From the NCBI RefSeq assembly GCF_041296265.1, contig NC_091695.1:36475001-36539000 (forward strand): a stretch of 64,000 nucleotides of DNA. The letters run 5' to 3'. Under the pieces are notes generated by a model, which saw nothing but the letters and a program-made list of their open reading frames with translations, had not been told where the DNA came from and did no database searches. Within the stretch, counting starts at the first letter, position 1; each line of letters opens with the position of its first letter. This DNA is from Equus caballus (taxonomy: Eukaryota > Chordata > Mammalia > Perissodactyla > Equidae). This document shows, one piece after another, positions 1 through 10,600 of the stretch. The position numbers were made by a program, and so were the translations under genes.

Positions 1-229
1 TCCACTTGGTTAATTCATGCAAGTTCATGGAAACAAAAATAGTTAAGTTGGTTCAAAGAGAAGTTGTACTTCTATTGAATCGCATTTTATTGCTATTCAA
101 TAGAATATTCTACATATGTCTTCATAAATAACCCTCATGATAGGCAGGTCAGATTCTGTTTTCAGGAAAAAGGGAAAGGAATCAAGTTAATTGAATGTCC
201 ACTCTGATCTTGGTACTTTACAAACATGA

Positions 230-540
230 TCATAGTTACTCCTTATGCCACCCATTGATGTAAGTGGTATGCTTCCCAGTTTGCAGAGGAATAAATTGAA
301 GGAAAATAAAGAACTTGCTCCATGTAACAAATGAGGAAGAGGCAAAATTCCAACCCAAATTTGCCCTACCTGAAAACTCTTAACATTGCCCTACACCACA
401 TCACATTAGATTGCCCTCACATTTTACAACTGAGGATCCAAGGAACAGAGAGGCAATGTGACTTTCTCAAGGTCACAGAGGTGTTTTATAGCCTGGATCA
501 GAAAACAAATCTCTATCTGGCATCCCTCAGGCCATGTCAA
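230..540 (-). repeat. MIR SINE fragment
   Basis: The stretch around 425-495 matches the MIR core read in antisense: a '...gaggatccaaggaacagagaggcaatgtgac' type segment followed by 'ctcaaggtcacagag'. This corresponds to the consensus 'gaaactgaggcacagagaggttaagtgacttgcccaaggtcac'. It is an old, diverged copy; the outer limits are approximate. Confidence 0.6.
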
Positions 541-675
541 AGATGTTAACAAAAGAGTTTCTTAGCCTGTGTTCGTCAAGATCCTTCTCCCTCGCTCACA
601 TTCCAATGCCAATGCTTATAAGTAATGATGTGCACTTACCAGCTAGATTTATAAATTTAAGAAACATTTATTGAG

Positions 676-927
676 GGCCTGGCCCTGTGGCCGAGTGGTT
701 AAGTTCATGCAATCTGCTTGGGCAGTCCAGGGTTTTGCCGGTTCAGAGCCAGGGCATGGACATGGCACCCCTCAGGCCACGGTGAGGCAGCATCCCACAC
801 AGCACAACCAGAGGCACTCACAACTGAAATATACAACTATGTACTTGGGGGCTTTGGGGAAAAGAAGGGAAAAAAAGAAAATTGGCAACAGATGTTAGCT
901 CAGGTGTCAATCTTTAAAAAAGCAACA
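676..927 (+). repeat. ERE SINE (tRNA-derived, perissodactyl)
   Basis: A SINE whose head (ggcctggccctgtggccgag, tggttaag) is tRNA-like with Pol III A/B-box character, followed by the 'caaccagaggcactcacaact' body and the 'gatgttagctcaggtgtcaatctt' tail typical of horse ERE elements. It is flanked by a perfect 14-bp target-site duplication, aaacatttattgag, at 662-675 and 928-941, so both insertion ends are defined. Confidence 0.92.
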
Positions 928-941
928 AAACATTTATTGAG

Positions 942-1570
942 CACCTAACGCATGCCCCATACTAAGTGAAGATTTGATGATATTAGGATGGATGAAATAC
1001 TCAGCAGACAGGATGAACTTGAGGTATAATAGGGAAATTATAGCGTGCTAAGGGAAAAGAGACATATAATTAGAAGAAACTGTTAAAAATACCAGAAGAG
1101 AAGTCAATGCAGGGAATGAGTCACAAAGGGGTGTCAGGGAAGTTTTCACAGAAGAGGAGTCTCTGGACCCGAGCGTCGAAAGGTCAGTGTTTGTGAAGAC
1201 GGATAGATGGGAGATTCTGAGAGTAGGGAGGATACGGTAGGTAGAGGGAGCAACAGGATCACAGATCCAAAGGCATAAGAATGTGTATAACATTTAAACA
1301 CCTGAAACAGAATCAAAGGAAACAGGGCACTAGATAATATCGAAGATGGAGGGAAGTCTTAGATGCTATAAGAAAAGTTTAATCTTTATTCTATAAGCAA
1401 TAGGGAACTACTAGAAATTTTCCAGCAAGGGAATAAATGGTCTCATTTATGACTTGTGAAGATATTTCTGCAAACAACAGAGAGGATGAATTAGAGAAAA
1501 CTACACCGAAGAAAAGGAGACCAGTTACAGAACTCCTGCAACAATCTGAGGAGAAGTGATAAAGGTTTAA
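942..1570 (+). repeat. ancient interspersed-repeat-like stretch, family not named
   Basis: No coding potential beyond short spurious frames. The text (regional phrases on 'agggaagttttcacagaagagg', 'ctttattctataagcaatagggaactac', 'gaatgg..tctcattt') resembles a common old mammalian repeat that I cannot name securely. A second copy of similar wording lies at about 26650-27030. I see no gene here. Confidence 0.4.
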
Positions 1571-2369
1571 GTGAGGATGAGGAGAATGGGACAAATTGAG
1601 AGAAGTGAAAAAAGTAGTACCCTCAGGAGAGTTTTAACAGTGCCCAGGTCTCTTGCATGTGGGTGGCTCAATATAAGTCTTTTGGATAAAACATACTGCC
1701 TATCAGTACATGCTGTGGAGGTAAGTGTGTCCTCAGAGACTGAATAAACTGGGAAAACAAGACAAGTCATCAAATTCTCCAGAGCAAATGAGAGGCAACA
1801 TGTGTTTTGGGCTTATTTATCCACATAGTTTTTCAAGACTCTTACCTTCCCAAAGTTTGTTTTTACACAGACCAATCATGATGCTTCCCAGTTGGGCACT
1901 GATCTGGACAGTGACCATCTATCAATAAGGTAATGCCAGGTGATTCAGGCAGATGCTTAGGCTGAGGATGGCTTTTACCTATAACTCTGAGTTAACTTTG
2001 TGACCACTGCCACCATCATAAATCTTCTTATAAATTATTGAAATGACATGGGCTGAATGTCAAAGTCTAACTCCATCACTAGCTTCCTGCGTGATCTTAT
2101 ACTTGTCACTTGGGCCTCTTAAGAACTTTATTTTTCCTTAATTGATCTTCAAACAACCAAGGGTTGCTTACTCCTGACTCATACGGGAAAAATACAAGGA
2201 AATAAAAATCCTCTAAGTTGGATCTGCCCCTTCCTCCTCAGCCACGACTCTATGGTAAGAGAACATACCAACCCTCAGGGATGGGGAACAACCATTGCTT
2301 CCATCTTGTGTTTATTTTACTCCGTCAGAAAGTGAAAATCGCAAGCTCACTAGAAACTGTTTATCTTTT
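1571..2369. other. intergenic spacer upstream of the OR remnant
   Basis: Contains a weak MIR-like patch near 2045-2140 (tgaatgtcaaagtctaactcc ... gatcttatacttgtcacttgg, resembling the MIR 'ctctgccacttactagctgtgtgaccttgg' core). Otherwise I see nothing that supports a gene, an RNA or a regulatory site. Confidence 0.4.
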
Positions 2370-2590
2370 ATAGGAAGGGCACAGGAGGAAATTCACATTT
2401 ACCTGTACTGCCTACATTTCTGTGGTAACCTTGAATTTCATGCTCGTTCTCTATGTATGCATGTCTGGACCTTTGTGAACATAATCATCTCCATCACCAT
2501 CTTTGTCAACTTCTTTGTGTTAAATTCATCATTTACCCTTGACCTCTTAGTATCTATGAAATGAAATAAAACATTGAAGAGAAGATGTCA
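2370..2590 (+). pseudogene. OR4D-type olfactory receptor pseudogene, 3' remnant
   Basis: A conceptual + strand reading from about 2382 gives RRKFTFTCTAYISVVTLNF, which aligns with the TM6 start of the neighbouring receptors ([19 protein letters not shown]). The DNA then continues in register with the TM7 part: 'atctccatcaccatctttgtc' matches 'gtctccatcaccttcactgtc', 'gtgttaaattcatcatttaccctt' matches 'ctgaaccccatgatttacaccctg', and 'gaaatgaaa...cattgaagagaag' matches the C-terminal tail. A stop falls at the ECL3 position, about 20 nt are missing around ECL3, and NPxIY is lost. The TM1-TM5 region upstream is absent or unrecognisable. This is a dead tandem relative about 0.8 kb before the first intact receptor. 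Confidence 0.75.
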
Positions 2591-2717
2591 TTTCTGAAAG
2601 GTCTAAAATTCCATTGATGGAAAGAGGAAATTGAGGAGCTAATAAAACTCACCACTGAAAGTTCTGTAGAGTCTTCCTTACACAAATTATTCATGGATTT
2701 ATATATTTTGAAACTGG

Positions 2718-2960
2718 CAGGCAGTGTGGTATAATGGAAAGATCCTAGAACTAAGAGACAGAAGAAAACTGTTACTTTTTCTCTGCCACTGGTTTTCTGA
2801 ATTACTTTGGAAAATTGGCTTATACTTATTGATTTCAGTTTTGGTATTATTAAAGTGGGAATAACAGCTTTCTCCCTAAACTCAGAGGGATATTAGGAAA
2901 TTTTATTGTAATTAAGTGTGCAGTAGCTTTTAAAACAATAATATGCTGTTCAAATTGACC
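2718..2960 (+). repeat. MIR SINE
   Basis: Sense MIR: 'ggcagtgtggtataatggaaag' at the head, a 'ctctgccact' core and a '...aagtgggaataacagc' tail (consensus 'aaaatggggataata'). Confidence 0.7.
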
Positions 2961-3393
2961 CATATCATCTTGTTACTGAAAGGCATTTGAGGGTTGATTT
3001 ATTCCAATGGCTTTTAAGCCATAGAAACAAAGTGAAACTTGAATAAAATCAGAGCTGCTCTGATTCACGAAGATGTAGGGAACCCATAATTCCTTCCATA
3101 AAGCCTTCCTTAGATCTCTTCCTCAGCAACTTCTAGGGGTGAACTTTAAAAGATCACAAAGTCCCCAATCAAGTACGGTAGGAAAGCAAATGATCTAGCT
3201 CAAAACTCAACTTGTACTAATGAGGGAACTGAAGCAAGTAGAACTGAGTGATTTCCCTGGTAACACAGCTAGTTCATGAAGAATAAGATATATTTATGTA
3301 TGTTCATTTTCTGTATGAGGTAAAACTTTGATTTCATTACCTAAGTAATATTATTTCTTTCCAAGCTGTACTTGGAGGAGGAAATATCATCCA
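2961..3393. promoter_or_regulatory. 5' flank of OR gene 1 with candidate splice acceptor
   Basis: No repeat is recognised here. A pyrimidine-rich run followed by AG (ttatttctttccaag, AG at 3364-3365) lies 28 nt before the ATG at 3394. This fits the usual mammalian OR layout, in which non-coding 5' exon(s) are spliced to a single coding exon. The block I find 2-5 kb upstream of the other four receptors is not recognisable here; it may lie outside the window or be lost. Confidence 0.5.
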
Positions 3394-4329
3394 ATGGCCC
3401 TGAGAAATCATACCAGGGTGTCTGAATTCATTTTTTGTGGCCTTACCCAGTCTCAAGAGTTAAGCTTGCTCTTATTTTCATTTTCAGCTGTGATTTATGT
3501 AACAACTGTGTTAGCAAATGTTGCCATCATGGTCACTGTGACCTGTGAGCCTCGCCTTCACACCCCCATGTACTTCCTGCTCCACAATCTCTCTGTCTTG
3601 GACATCTGCTTCTCCTCCATCACTGCTCCGAAGGTCCTAGCTGACCTTCTTTCAAGGAGAAAGACCATCTCCTTCAACGGTTGCATCACACAGATGTTTT
3701 TCTTCCACCTCCTCGGTGGAGCAGACATTTTTTCTCTCTCTGTGATGGCCTTTGATCGCTACATGGCCATCTCCAAGCCCCTGCACTATGTGACCATCAT
3801 GAGTAGGGGGAGATGCACTGCCCTCATTGTGGCTTCCTGGATGGGGGGCTTTGTCCACTCCATTGTGCAGATCTCCCTTTTGCCACCCCTCCCCTTCTGT
3901 GGACCTAATGTTGTTGATGGCTTCTATTGTGATGTCCCGCAGGTGCTCAAACTCGCCTGCACTGACACCTTTGTCATTGAGCTTTTAATGATTTCCAACA
4001 ATGGCCTGGTCACTACCCTGTGGTTTGTCCTTCTTCTTGTGTCATACACAGTGATCTTGATGATGCTGAGAACTCAAACTGGAGAAGGCAGGAAGAAAGC
4101 CATCTGTACCTGCACAGCCCACATCACTGTGGTGACACTGCACTTTGTGCCCTGCATCTATGTCTATGCCCGGCCCTTCACTGCCCTCCCCATGGACAGA
4201 GCTGTCTCCATCACCTTCACTGTCATCATCCCTGTTCTGAACCCCATGATTTACACCCTGAGGAACCAAGAGATGAAGTCATCCATGAGAAGACTGAAGA
4301 GAAGAATCATGCTTTCTGAAAGGGGATAG
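3394..4329 (+). CDS. olfactory receptor, OR4D subfamily (gene 1, mosaic)
   Basis: A class A (rhodopsin-like) odorant receptor of 311 residues, expected in the cilia membrane of olfactory neurons, coupling to Golf (GNAL) and adenylyl cyclase 3. Visible hallmarks: N-glycosylation site N5-H-T, TM1 asparagine N42, LHTPMYF at 55-61, MAFDRY at 118-123, C97 paired in the family with C179 of ECL2 (C169, C179, C189 pattern), the TM6 segment from about 235, and P284-M-I-Y in TM7. Oddities: TM1 reads LANVAIMV where its neighbours have GNLLIMV, and the TM6 signature is KAICTCTAH instead of KAISTCTSH. The first 48 codons are unlike gene 5, but the next ~140 codons are almost identical to it, suggesting conversion. 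It starts at the only ATG placing NxT at residues 5-7. No canonical AATAAA lies close by; the nearest seen is at 4883. The ligand is unknown. Confidence 0.95.
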   Translation: MALRNHTRVSEFIFCGLTQSQELSLLLFSFSAVIYVTTVLANVAIMVTVTCEPRLHTPMYFLLHNLSVLDICFSSITAPKVLADLLSRRKTISFNGCITQMFFFHLLGGADIFSLSVMAFDRYMAISKPLHYVTIMSRGRCTALIVASWMGGFVHSIVQISLLPPLPFCGPNVVDGFYCDVPQVLKLACTDTFVIELLMISNNGLVTTLWFVLLLVSYTVILMMLRTQTGEGRKKAICTCTAHITVVTLHFVPCIYVYARPFTALPMDRAVSITFTVIIPVLNPMIYTLRNQEMKSSMRRLKRRIMLSERG

Positions 4330-5100
4330 CCTGATTACAGATTGTGGATCAAGCTGCAAGAATATAATTGAGATATTTTCTTAAAATATTAGCTGTCACA
4401 TATTGTCATGCCTCAACCATAAATAGACGAGTATAGCAAGATGGCACAGGCACAAAGGATCAGCTACCTGGCACAACGATATTGAGAAGGAACACCAGCA
4501 AGAAATTAAGCAGACAGAACATAGTCCTTAAAGAGCAATTGACAGCAAGCAGGGCACAAACGTGAAATACTGTAGAAGTTCTTGGTGTCCAGGCAATGGG
4601 ATGAAAGATAGGACTGTGGTGTCCAGGCATGCAGTAGGCAACATGGACACAACCATTCAGTATGTGTAGAGACTTAGTTTTAAGGATCTTCATTGTCTTT
4701 CACTCCCTGTGACTTCCTAACAGTTGGATGTGACCTAGAACTTATACAGTCTTATTTTTAAAGCTCCAATATATGCCTACAGCAAGGGTAAGAATCTGGA
4801 ACTACCTGTCTAACTGTTGATACTATTGCCTCAGACATAAGTTAGTTTGACTAGTTGAAAAAGGAAAAGCTGTATCTAAGCCAATAAATATTTTTTTCCT
4901 ATGTGCACTTCTTTGTCATTTCCCTTACCACAGTGCATTAAAGAGCTCCAGAGAACTTAGCAGATCTAATTCTCCATTATATTCGCAGTGTCTAGAAAAG
5001 TGCCTGACCTGTAAGAAGCTATTAGTGTTTGTTCATTGAATTTGTGGCATGGAAGGAAAGGAATTTATATAAGAGTATGACATCAGTTCTACTTAATCAT
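4330..5100. other. 3' flank of OR gene 1
   Basis: Non-coding. An AATAAA at 4883-4888 is a possible but distant polyadenylation signal for gene 1. A short L2-like 3' end (taattctccattatattcgcagtg ... gttcattgaatttg) is suggested at about 4970-5045. Nothing else is recognised. Confidence 0.4.
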
Positions 5101-5115
5101 GGTTTTTAGAATTTA
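5101..5115. repeat. target-site duplication, left copy (L1 of 5116-12129)
   Basis: ggtttttagaattta at this position is repeated as ggtttttagtattta at 12130-12144. The 14/15 match flanks the whole antisense L1. Confidence 0.85.
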
Positions 5116-7024
5116 TTTATTTATTTTTATTGAAGTAACATTGGATTATAACATTATAAAACTTTCAGGTGTACATTAAACTATATTTCAAATTCTGTGT
5201 AGATTACATCATGTTCACCACCCAAAGACTAATTACGATCCGTCACCACACATGTGTGCCTAATCACCCCTTTTGCCCTCCTCCCTTCCCACTTCCCCTC
5301 TGGTAACCAGAAATCCAGTCTCTGTTGTTATCTTTTTGTTTGTCCTTTCTTTTAATCTTCTACTTAAGAGTGAGATCATAGAGTATTTGACTTTCTCTGT
5401 CTGACTTATTTCACTTAGCGTAATACCTTCAAGGTCCATCCATGTTGTCACAAATGGCCAGATTTCAACATTTCTTATGACTGAGTAGTATTCCATTGTG
5501 TATATATACTACATCTTCTTTATCCATTTGTCCCTTGATCAGGACCTAGGTTGCTTCCAAGTCTTGGCTGTTGTGAATCGTGCTGCAATGAACATAGGGG
5601 TGCATGTATCTGTATGAATTTGTGTTTTCAAGTTCTTTGGATAAAGACTCAGCAGTGGAATAGCTGGATCATATGGTAGATCCATTCTTAATTTTCTGAT
5701 TTCATAATTTTCTGAAACTCCATACTGTTTTCCATGGCAGCTGCACCAGTTTACACTTCCACCAGGAGTGTACAAGGGTTCCCTTCTCTCCGCATCCTCC
5801 CCAACATTTGCTGTTTCTAGTCTTGTTAATTATAGTCATTCTGACCAGAGTGAGGTCATATCTCATTGCAATTTGATTTATTTTTCTCTGATAGTTAATA
5901 ATGTTGAACATCTTTGCCTGTGCCTGTTGGCCATTCATATGTTTTCTTTGGAGAAATCTCTGTTCAGATCTTTTGTCCATTTTTTAATTGGGTTGTTAGT
6001 TTTTTTATTGTTGAGATATATGAGTTCCTTCTATATTTTGGGTATTAACACCTTATCTGACATATGGTTTGCAAATATCTTCTCCCAATTTCTAGGTTGT
6101 CTTTTCATTTTATTGATGGTTTCTGTTGCTGTGCAGAAGCTTTTTAGTTTGATGTCATCCTGTAGGTTTATTGTTTTACTATTGTTTATCTTGCCTGGTC
6201 AGACATGGTATTTGAAAGACTGCTGGAAAGACCGATGTCAAAGAGGGTACTGAGTATATTTTCTTCTAGAAGTTTCATGTTTTCAGTTCTCACATTCAAG
6301 GATTTAATCCATTTTGAGTTGATTTTTGTGCATGGTGTAAGATAATAGTCTGCTTCCATTCTTTTGCATGTGACTGTCCAGTTTTCACATGATTTATTGA
6401 AGAGACTCTCCTCTATCCATTATATGCTCTTGGCTCCCTTGTCAAAAATTAGTTGTCCATAAATCTGTGGGTTTATTTCTGGGCTCTTGATTCTGTTCCA
6501 TTGATCTGTGTGTCTCTTTTTGTGCTATTACCACGCTTGTTTTTTTACTAAAGCTTTGTAGTGTATTTTGAAATCTGGGGTTGTGGTACCTCCAGCTTTA
6601 TTCTTTTTCCTCAGCATTGCTTTGGCTATTCGGGGTCTTTTGTTGTTCCATATAAATTGTAGGATTCTTTGCTCTATTTCTGTGAAAGAATGATGTTGGA
6701 AGTTTGATAGGAATTGCATTGAATCTATAGATTGCTTTAGGAAGGATGGATATTTTAACTATGGTAATTCTCCCAATCCAAGAGCATGGAATATCTTTCC
6801 ATTTCTTTGTATCTTCTTCAATTTCTTTCAACAATGTTTTATAGTTGTTGGTATACAGATCTTTCACCTCCTTGGTTAAGGATATTCCTAGGTATTTTAT
6901 TGTTTTTGTTGCACTTGTAAATGGTATTGTATTCTTAATTTCTCTTTCTGCTACTTCGTTGTTAGTGTATAGAAACGGGACCGATTTTTGTATGTTGATG
7001 TTGCATCCTGCAACTTGACTGTAT

Positions 7025-7983
7025 TCATTTATTATTTCTAAAAGATTTTTTAGTGGATTCCTTATGGTTTTCTACATATAAAATCATGTCATCTGCAAAG
7101 AGTGACAGTTTTACTTCTTTTCCTATTTGGATCCCTTTTATTTCTTTTTCTTGCCTGATTGCTCTAGCTGAGACTTCCAATACTATGTAAAATAAGAGTG
7201 GTGACAGTGGGCATCCTTTTCTGGTTCCAGTTCTTAGACGGATAGCTTTCCGTTTTTCTCCATTGAGAATAATATTAGCTGTGGGTTTGTCATATATGGC
7301 CTTTATTATTTTGAGGTATTTTCCTTCTATACCCATTTTATTTAGAGTTCTTATCATAAATGGATACTGTATCTTGTCAAATGCTTTCTCTGCATCTATT
7401 GAGATGATCATGTGATTTTTATTCTTCATTTTGTTAATGTGGTATATCACATTGATAGATTTGCACATGTTGAACCATCCTTGTGTCCCTGGAATGAAAC
7501 CCACTAGATCATGATGTATGATCTTTTTAAGGTACTGTTGTATTAGATTTTCTAGTATTTTGTTGAGTTTTATTTTCATCGATGTTCATCAGTGATATTG
7601 GCCTGTAATTTTCATTTTTTGTATTGTCCTTGTCTGGTTTAGATATCAGGATAATGTTGGCTTCATAGAAAGATTTAGGAAGCCTTGCCTCCTCTATAAA
7701 TTTGTGTAACAGTTTGAGAAGGATAGGTATTATGTATTCTTTGAATGTTTTGTAGAATTCACCAGGGAAGCCGTCTGGCTTTTGATTTTTGGTAGGCAAT
7801 GATTACTGTTTTGATCTCCATACTGGTGATTGGTCTATTCAAATACTCTACTTCTTCTTGATCCAGTTTTGGGAGGTTGTATGATTCTAACAATTTATCT
7901 ATTTCTTCAAGATTATCCAATTTGTTGGCATATAGCTTTTCATAATATTCTCTTATAATCTTTTGTAATTCTGAGATGTCCAT
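7025..7983 (-). pseudogene. L1 ORF2 reverse transcriptase segment (broken)
   Basis: Within the 5116-12129 L1. Three overlapping frames (7759-7983, 7527-7799, 7025-7579) carry consecutive RT motifs: SYNLPKLDQEE, the [10 protein letters not shown] and [13 protein letters not shown] finger region, then [13 protein letters not shown], and CPLSPLLF, with the catalytic FADDMILY near the end of the last frame. The frame changes show ORF2 is interrupted at least twice here, so no functional enzyme is expected. The best-preserved block is the last, 184 codons. Confidence 0.9.
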
Positions 7984-9599
7984 TGTAATTTCTCCTCTTT
8001 CATTTCTGATTTTGTTTATTTGAGGCTTCTCTCTTTTTGTCTCGGTGCTTCTAGCTAAAGATTTGCTAATTTGGTTTATCTTTTCAAAGAACGAGCTCTT
8101 GCTTTTATTAATTTTTTCTATTTTTTTCAGTCTCTATTTCCTTTATTTCTGCTCTGATTTTTATTATTTCCTTCCTTCTACTGATTTGGGGCTTTGTCTT
8201 CTTCTTCTTTTTCCACTTCCTTTAGGTGCACTGTTAGTTTATTTGGGGTATTTCTTGTTTGTTGAGGCAGGCCAGAATTGCTATACACTTCCCTCTTAGA
8301 AGCACTTTTGCTGTACCTCATAGATTTTATCATGTTGTATTTTCATTTTCTTTTGTCTGCCAGTATTTTTTTTATTTCTCCTTTGATTTCACTGACCCAA
8401 TCGTTGCTCAGTAGCATTTTGTTTATTCATCACATTTTTGTGGCTTTTCTGATTTTCTTCCTGTAGCTGATTTCTAGTTTCTTACCTTTGTAGTCTGAAA
8501 AGATGCTTGGTATTATTTCAGTTTTCTTAAATTTATTGTGACTTGTTTTGTAGCCTAATATGTGATCAGTCCTGGAGAATGTCCCATGTGCATTTGAAAA
8601 CAATATGTATTTTGTGGTTTGGGGATGGAATGTTCTATATATATATATATATATCTACTAAGTCAATCTGGTCTAATGTGTCATTTAAGGCCAATGTTTC
8701 CTCATTGATCTTCTGTTTGGGTAACCTATCCATTGGTGTAAGTGGAATGTTAAAGTTCTCTATTATTATTGTGTTACTGCATATTTCTCCTTTTATGTCT
8801 GTTAATGATTACTTTATATATTTAGGGCCTCCTATATTGGCTTCATAGATATTTACAAGTGTTGTATCTTCTTGTTGCTTTGTTCCCTTTATCATTATGT
8901 AGTGCCCTTCTTTGTCTCTTGTTATAGTTTTTGTTTTAAAATCTATTTTGTCTGATATAAGTATTGCTACCCTTGCTTTGTTTTCTTTGCCATTTGCATG
9001 GAATATCTTTTTCCATCCTTTCACTTTCAGTTTGTGAGTGCCTTTAGGTCTGAAGTGTGTCTTTTATATGCAGCATATATATGAGTCTTGTTTTTTTTTA
9101 TCCAGTTGGCCACCCTATGCCTTTTGATTGGAGCCTTTAGTCCACTGACATTTAAAGTAGCTATTGATAAGTATGTATTTATTGCCATTTTGTTACTTTT
9201 CGTTTTCTAGATGTTTTAGTAGTTCTCTGTTCATTCTCCTTCTCTTGCTGTCTTCCCTTGTGGTTTTATGGCTTTCTTTAGTAATGTGTTTGATTTCTTT
9301 CCTCTCACTTATTTGTTCACTTATTATAGGTTTCTGATTTGTGATTACCATGAGGTTCCCATATACTATTCTACGTATACAGCAATCTATATTGAGTTGA
9401 TAGTCTCTTTAGCTTGAGCTCTTGTAAAATCTCTAATCTCTTACTCCCCTCCTCCCACATTTTATGTTTTTGAAATAATATCTAATTTCTTATTTTGTGT
9501 GTGTCTATTCATTACCCTCTTATTGTTGAAATAGGTAATTTTAGTACTTTTGTCTTTTAACCCTCATATTATCTTCAGAGGTGGTTGATCTGCTGCCTT

Positions 9600-10600
9600 T
9601 ACTGTATTTTTGCCTTTACCAGAGATTTTTATTATCTGTTTGGTTTTTTGATAATTTTCTTATCCCTATTTGTGATCTTCTCTTTCCCACTTAAATAAGT
9701 CCCTTCAGCATTTCTTTTAGAACTTGTTTCATAGTAGTAAACTCCTTTAATTTTTGCATGTCTGGGAAGCTCTTTATCTCTCCTTCCATTCTGAATGATA
9801 ATCTTGCTGAAGAGAGTATTCTTGGCTGTAGCTTTTTTTCCTTTCAGCACTTTAAATATGTCATGCCACTCTCTTCTAGCCTTTAGGGTTTAGGCTGAGA
9901 AGAGCACCAATAGCCTTATGGGCTTTCCTTTGTATGTCATTTATGGCCCTTCTTTGCTGCTTTTAAGATTCTCTCTTTATCTTTAAATGTGGACATTTCA
10001 ACTATAATGTGTCTTGGTCTGGGTCTCTTTGGGATTATCTTGTTTGGTGTTCTCTGTGTTTCCTGTACTTGGGTGTCTGTTTCCTTCCTTAGGTTAGGAA
10101 AGTTTTCATCTATTATTTCTTCAAATAGATTATCTGCCCTTTTGTCTCTATCTTCTCCTTCTGGGACACACATAATACGAATGTTAGTGTGCTTGATATG
10201 GTCCCAAAGTTCTCTTAGACTGTCCTCATTCTTTTAAATTCTTTTTTCTTTTATGTGTTCAGCTTGGGTGATTTCCTCTAGTCTTTCATCCAGCTTGCTG
10301 ATCCTTTCTGTATCATCTACTTGGCTATTAAGTCCCTCTAGTGAATTTTTCATTTCCAGTATTGTATTCTTTATTTCTGACTGGTTCTTTTTTATATTTT
10401 CTAATTTTTTGTTGATGTTCTCAGTGTGTTCATCCAGTCTTCTCCCAATATCTATGAGAATCCCTATGAGTTTTTGCTTGAAATCTTTGTCAGGTAGATT
10501 GCTTATTTCTGTTTCATTTAATTCTTTTTGGGAGGGGGGTTGTCCTGTTCCTTTGCATGGAATGTATTCCTTTGCCTACTGATTATGCCTCTTTCTCTGC
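9600..10600 (-). pseudogene. L1 ORF1 region (broken)
   Basis: In the 5116-12129 L1. The frame 9937-10173 contains NLFEEIIDENFPNLRKETD, QETQRTPNKIIPKRPRPRHI and VEMSTFKDKERILKAAKKG, corresponding to the ORF1p RRM region (family pattern NLFENIIQENFPNL ... TPRHIIVRF). Upstream on the minus strand, 10590-10250, is the coiled-coil-coding part. The reading frame is not continuous. Confidence 0.75.

Noticed and set aside
5768-6253. 161-codon + strand frame
   Set aside because: It is the antisense shadow of L1 ORF2 in the 5116-12129 element.
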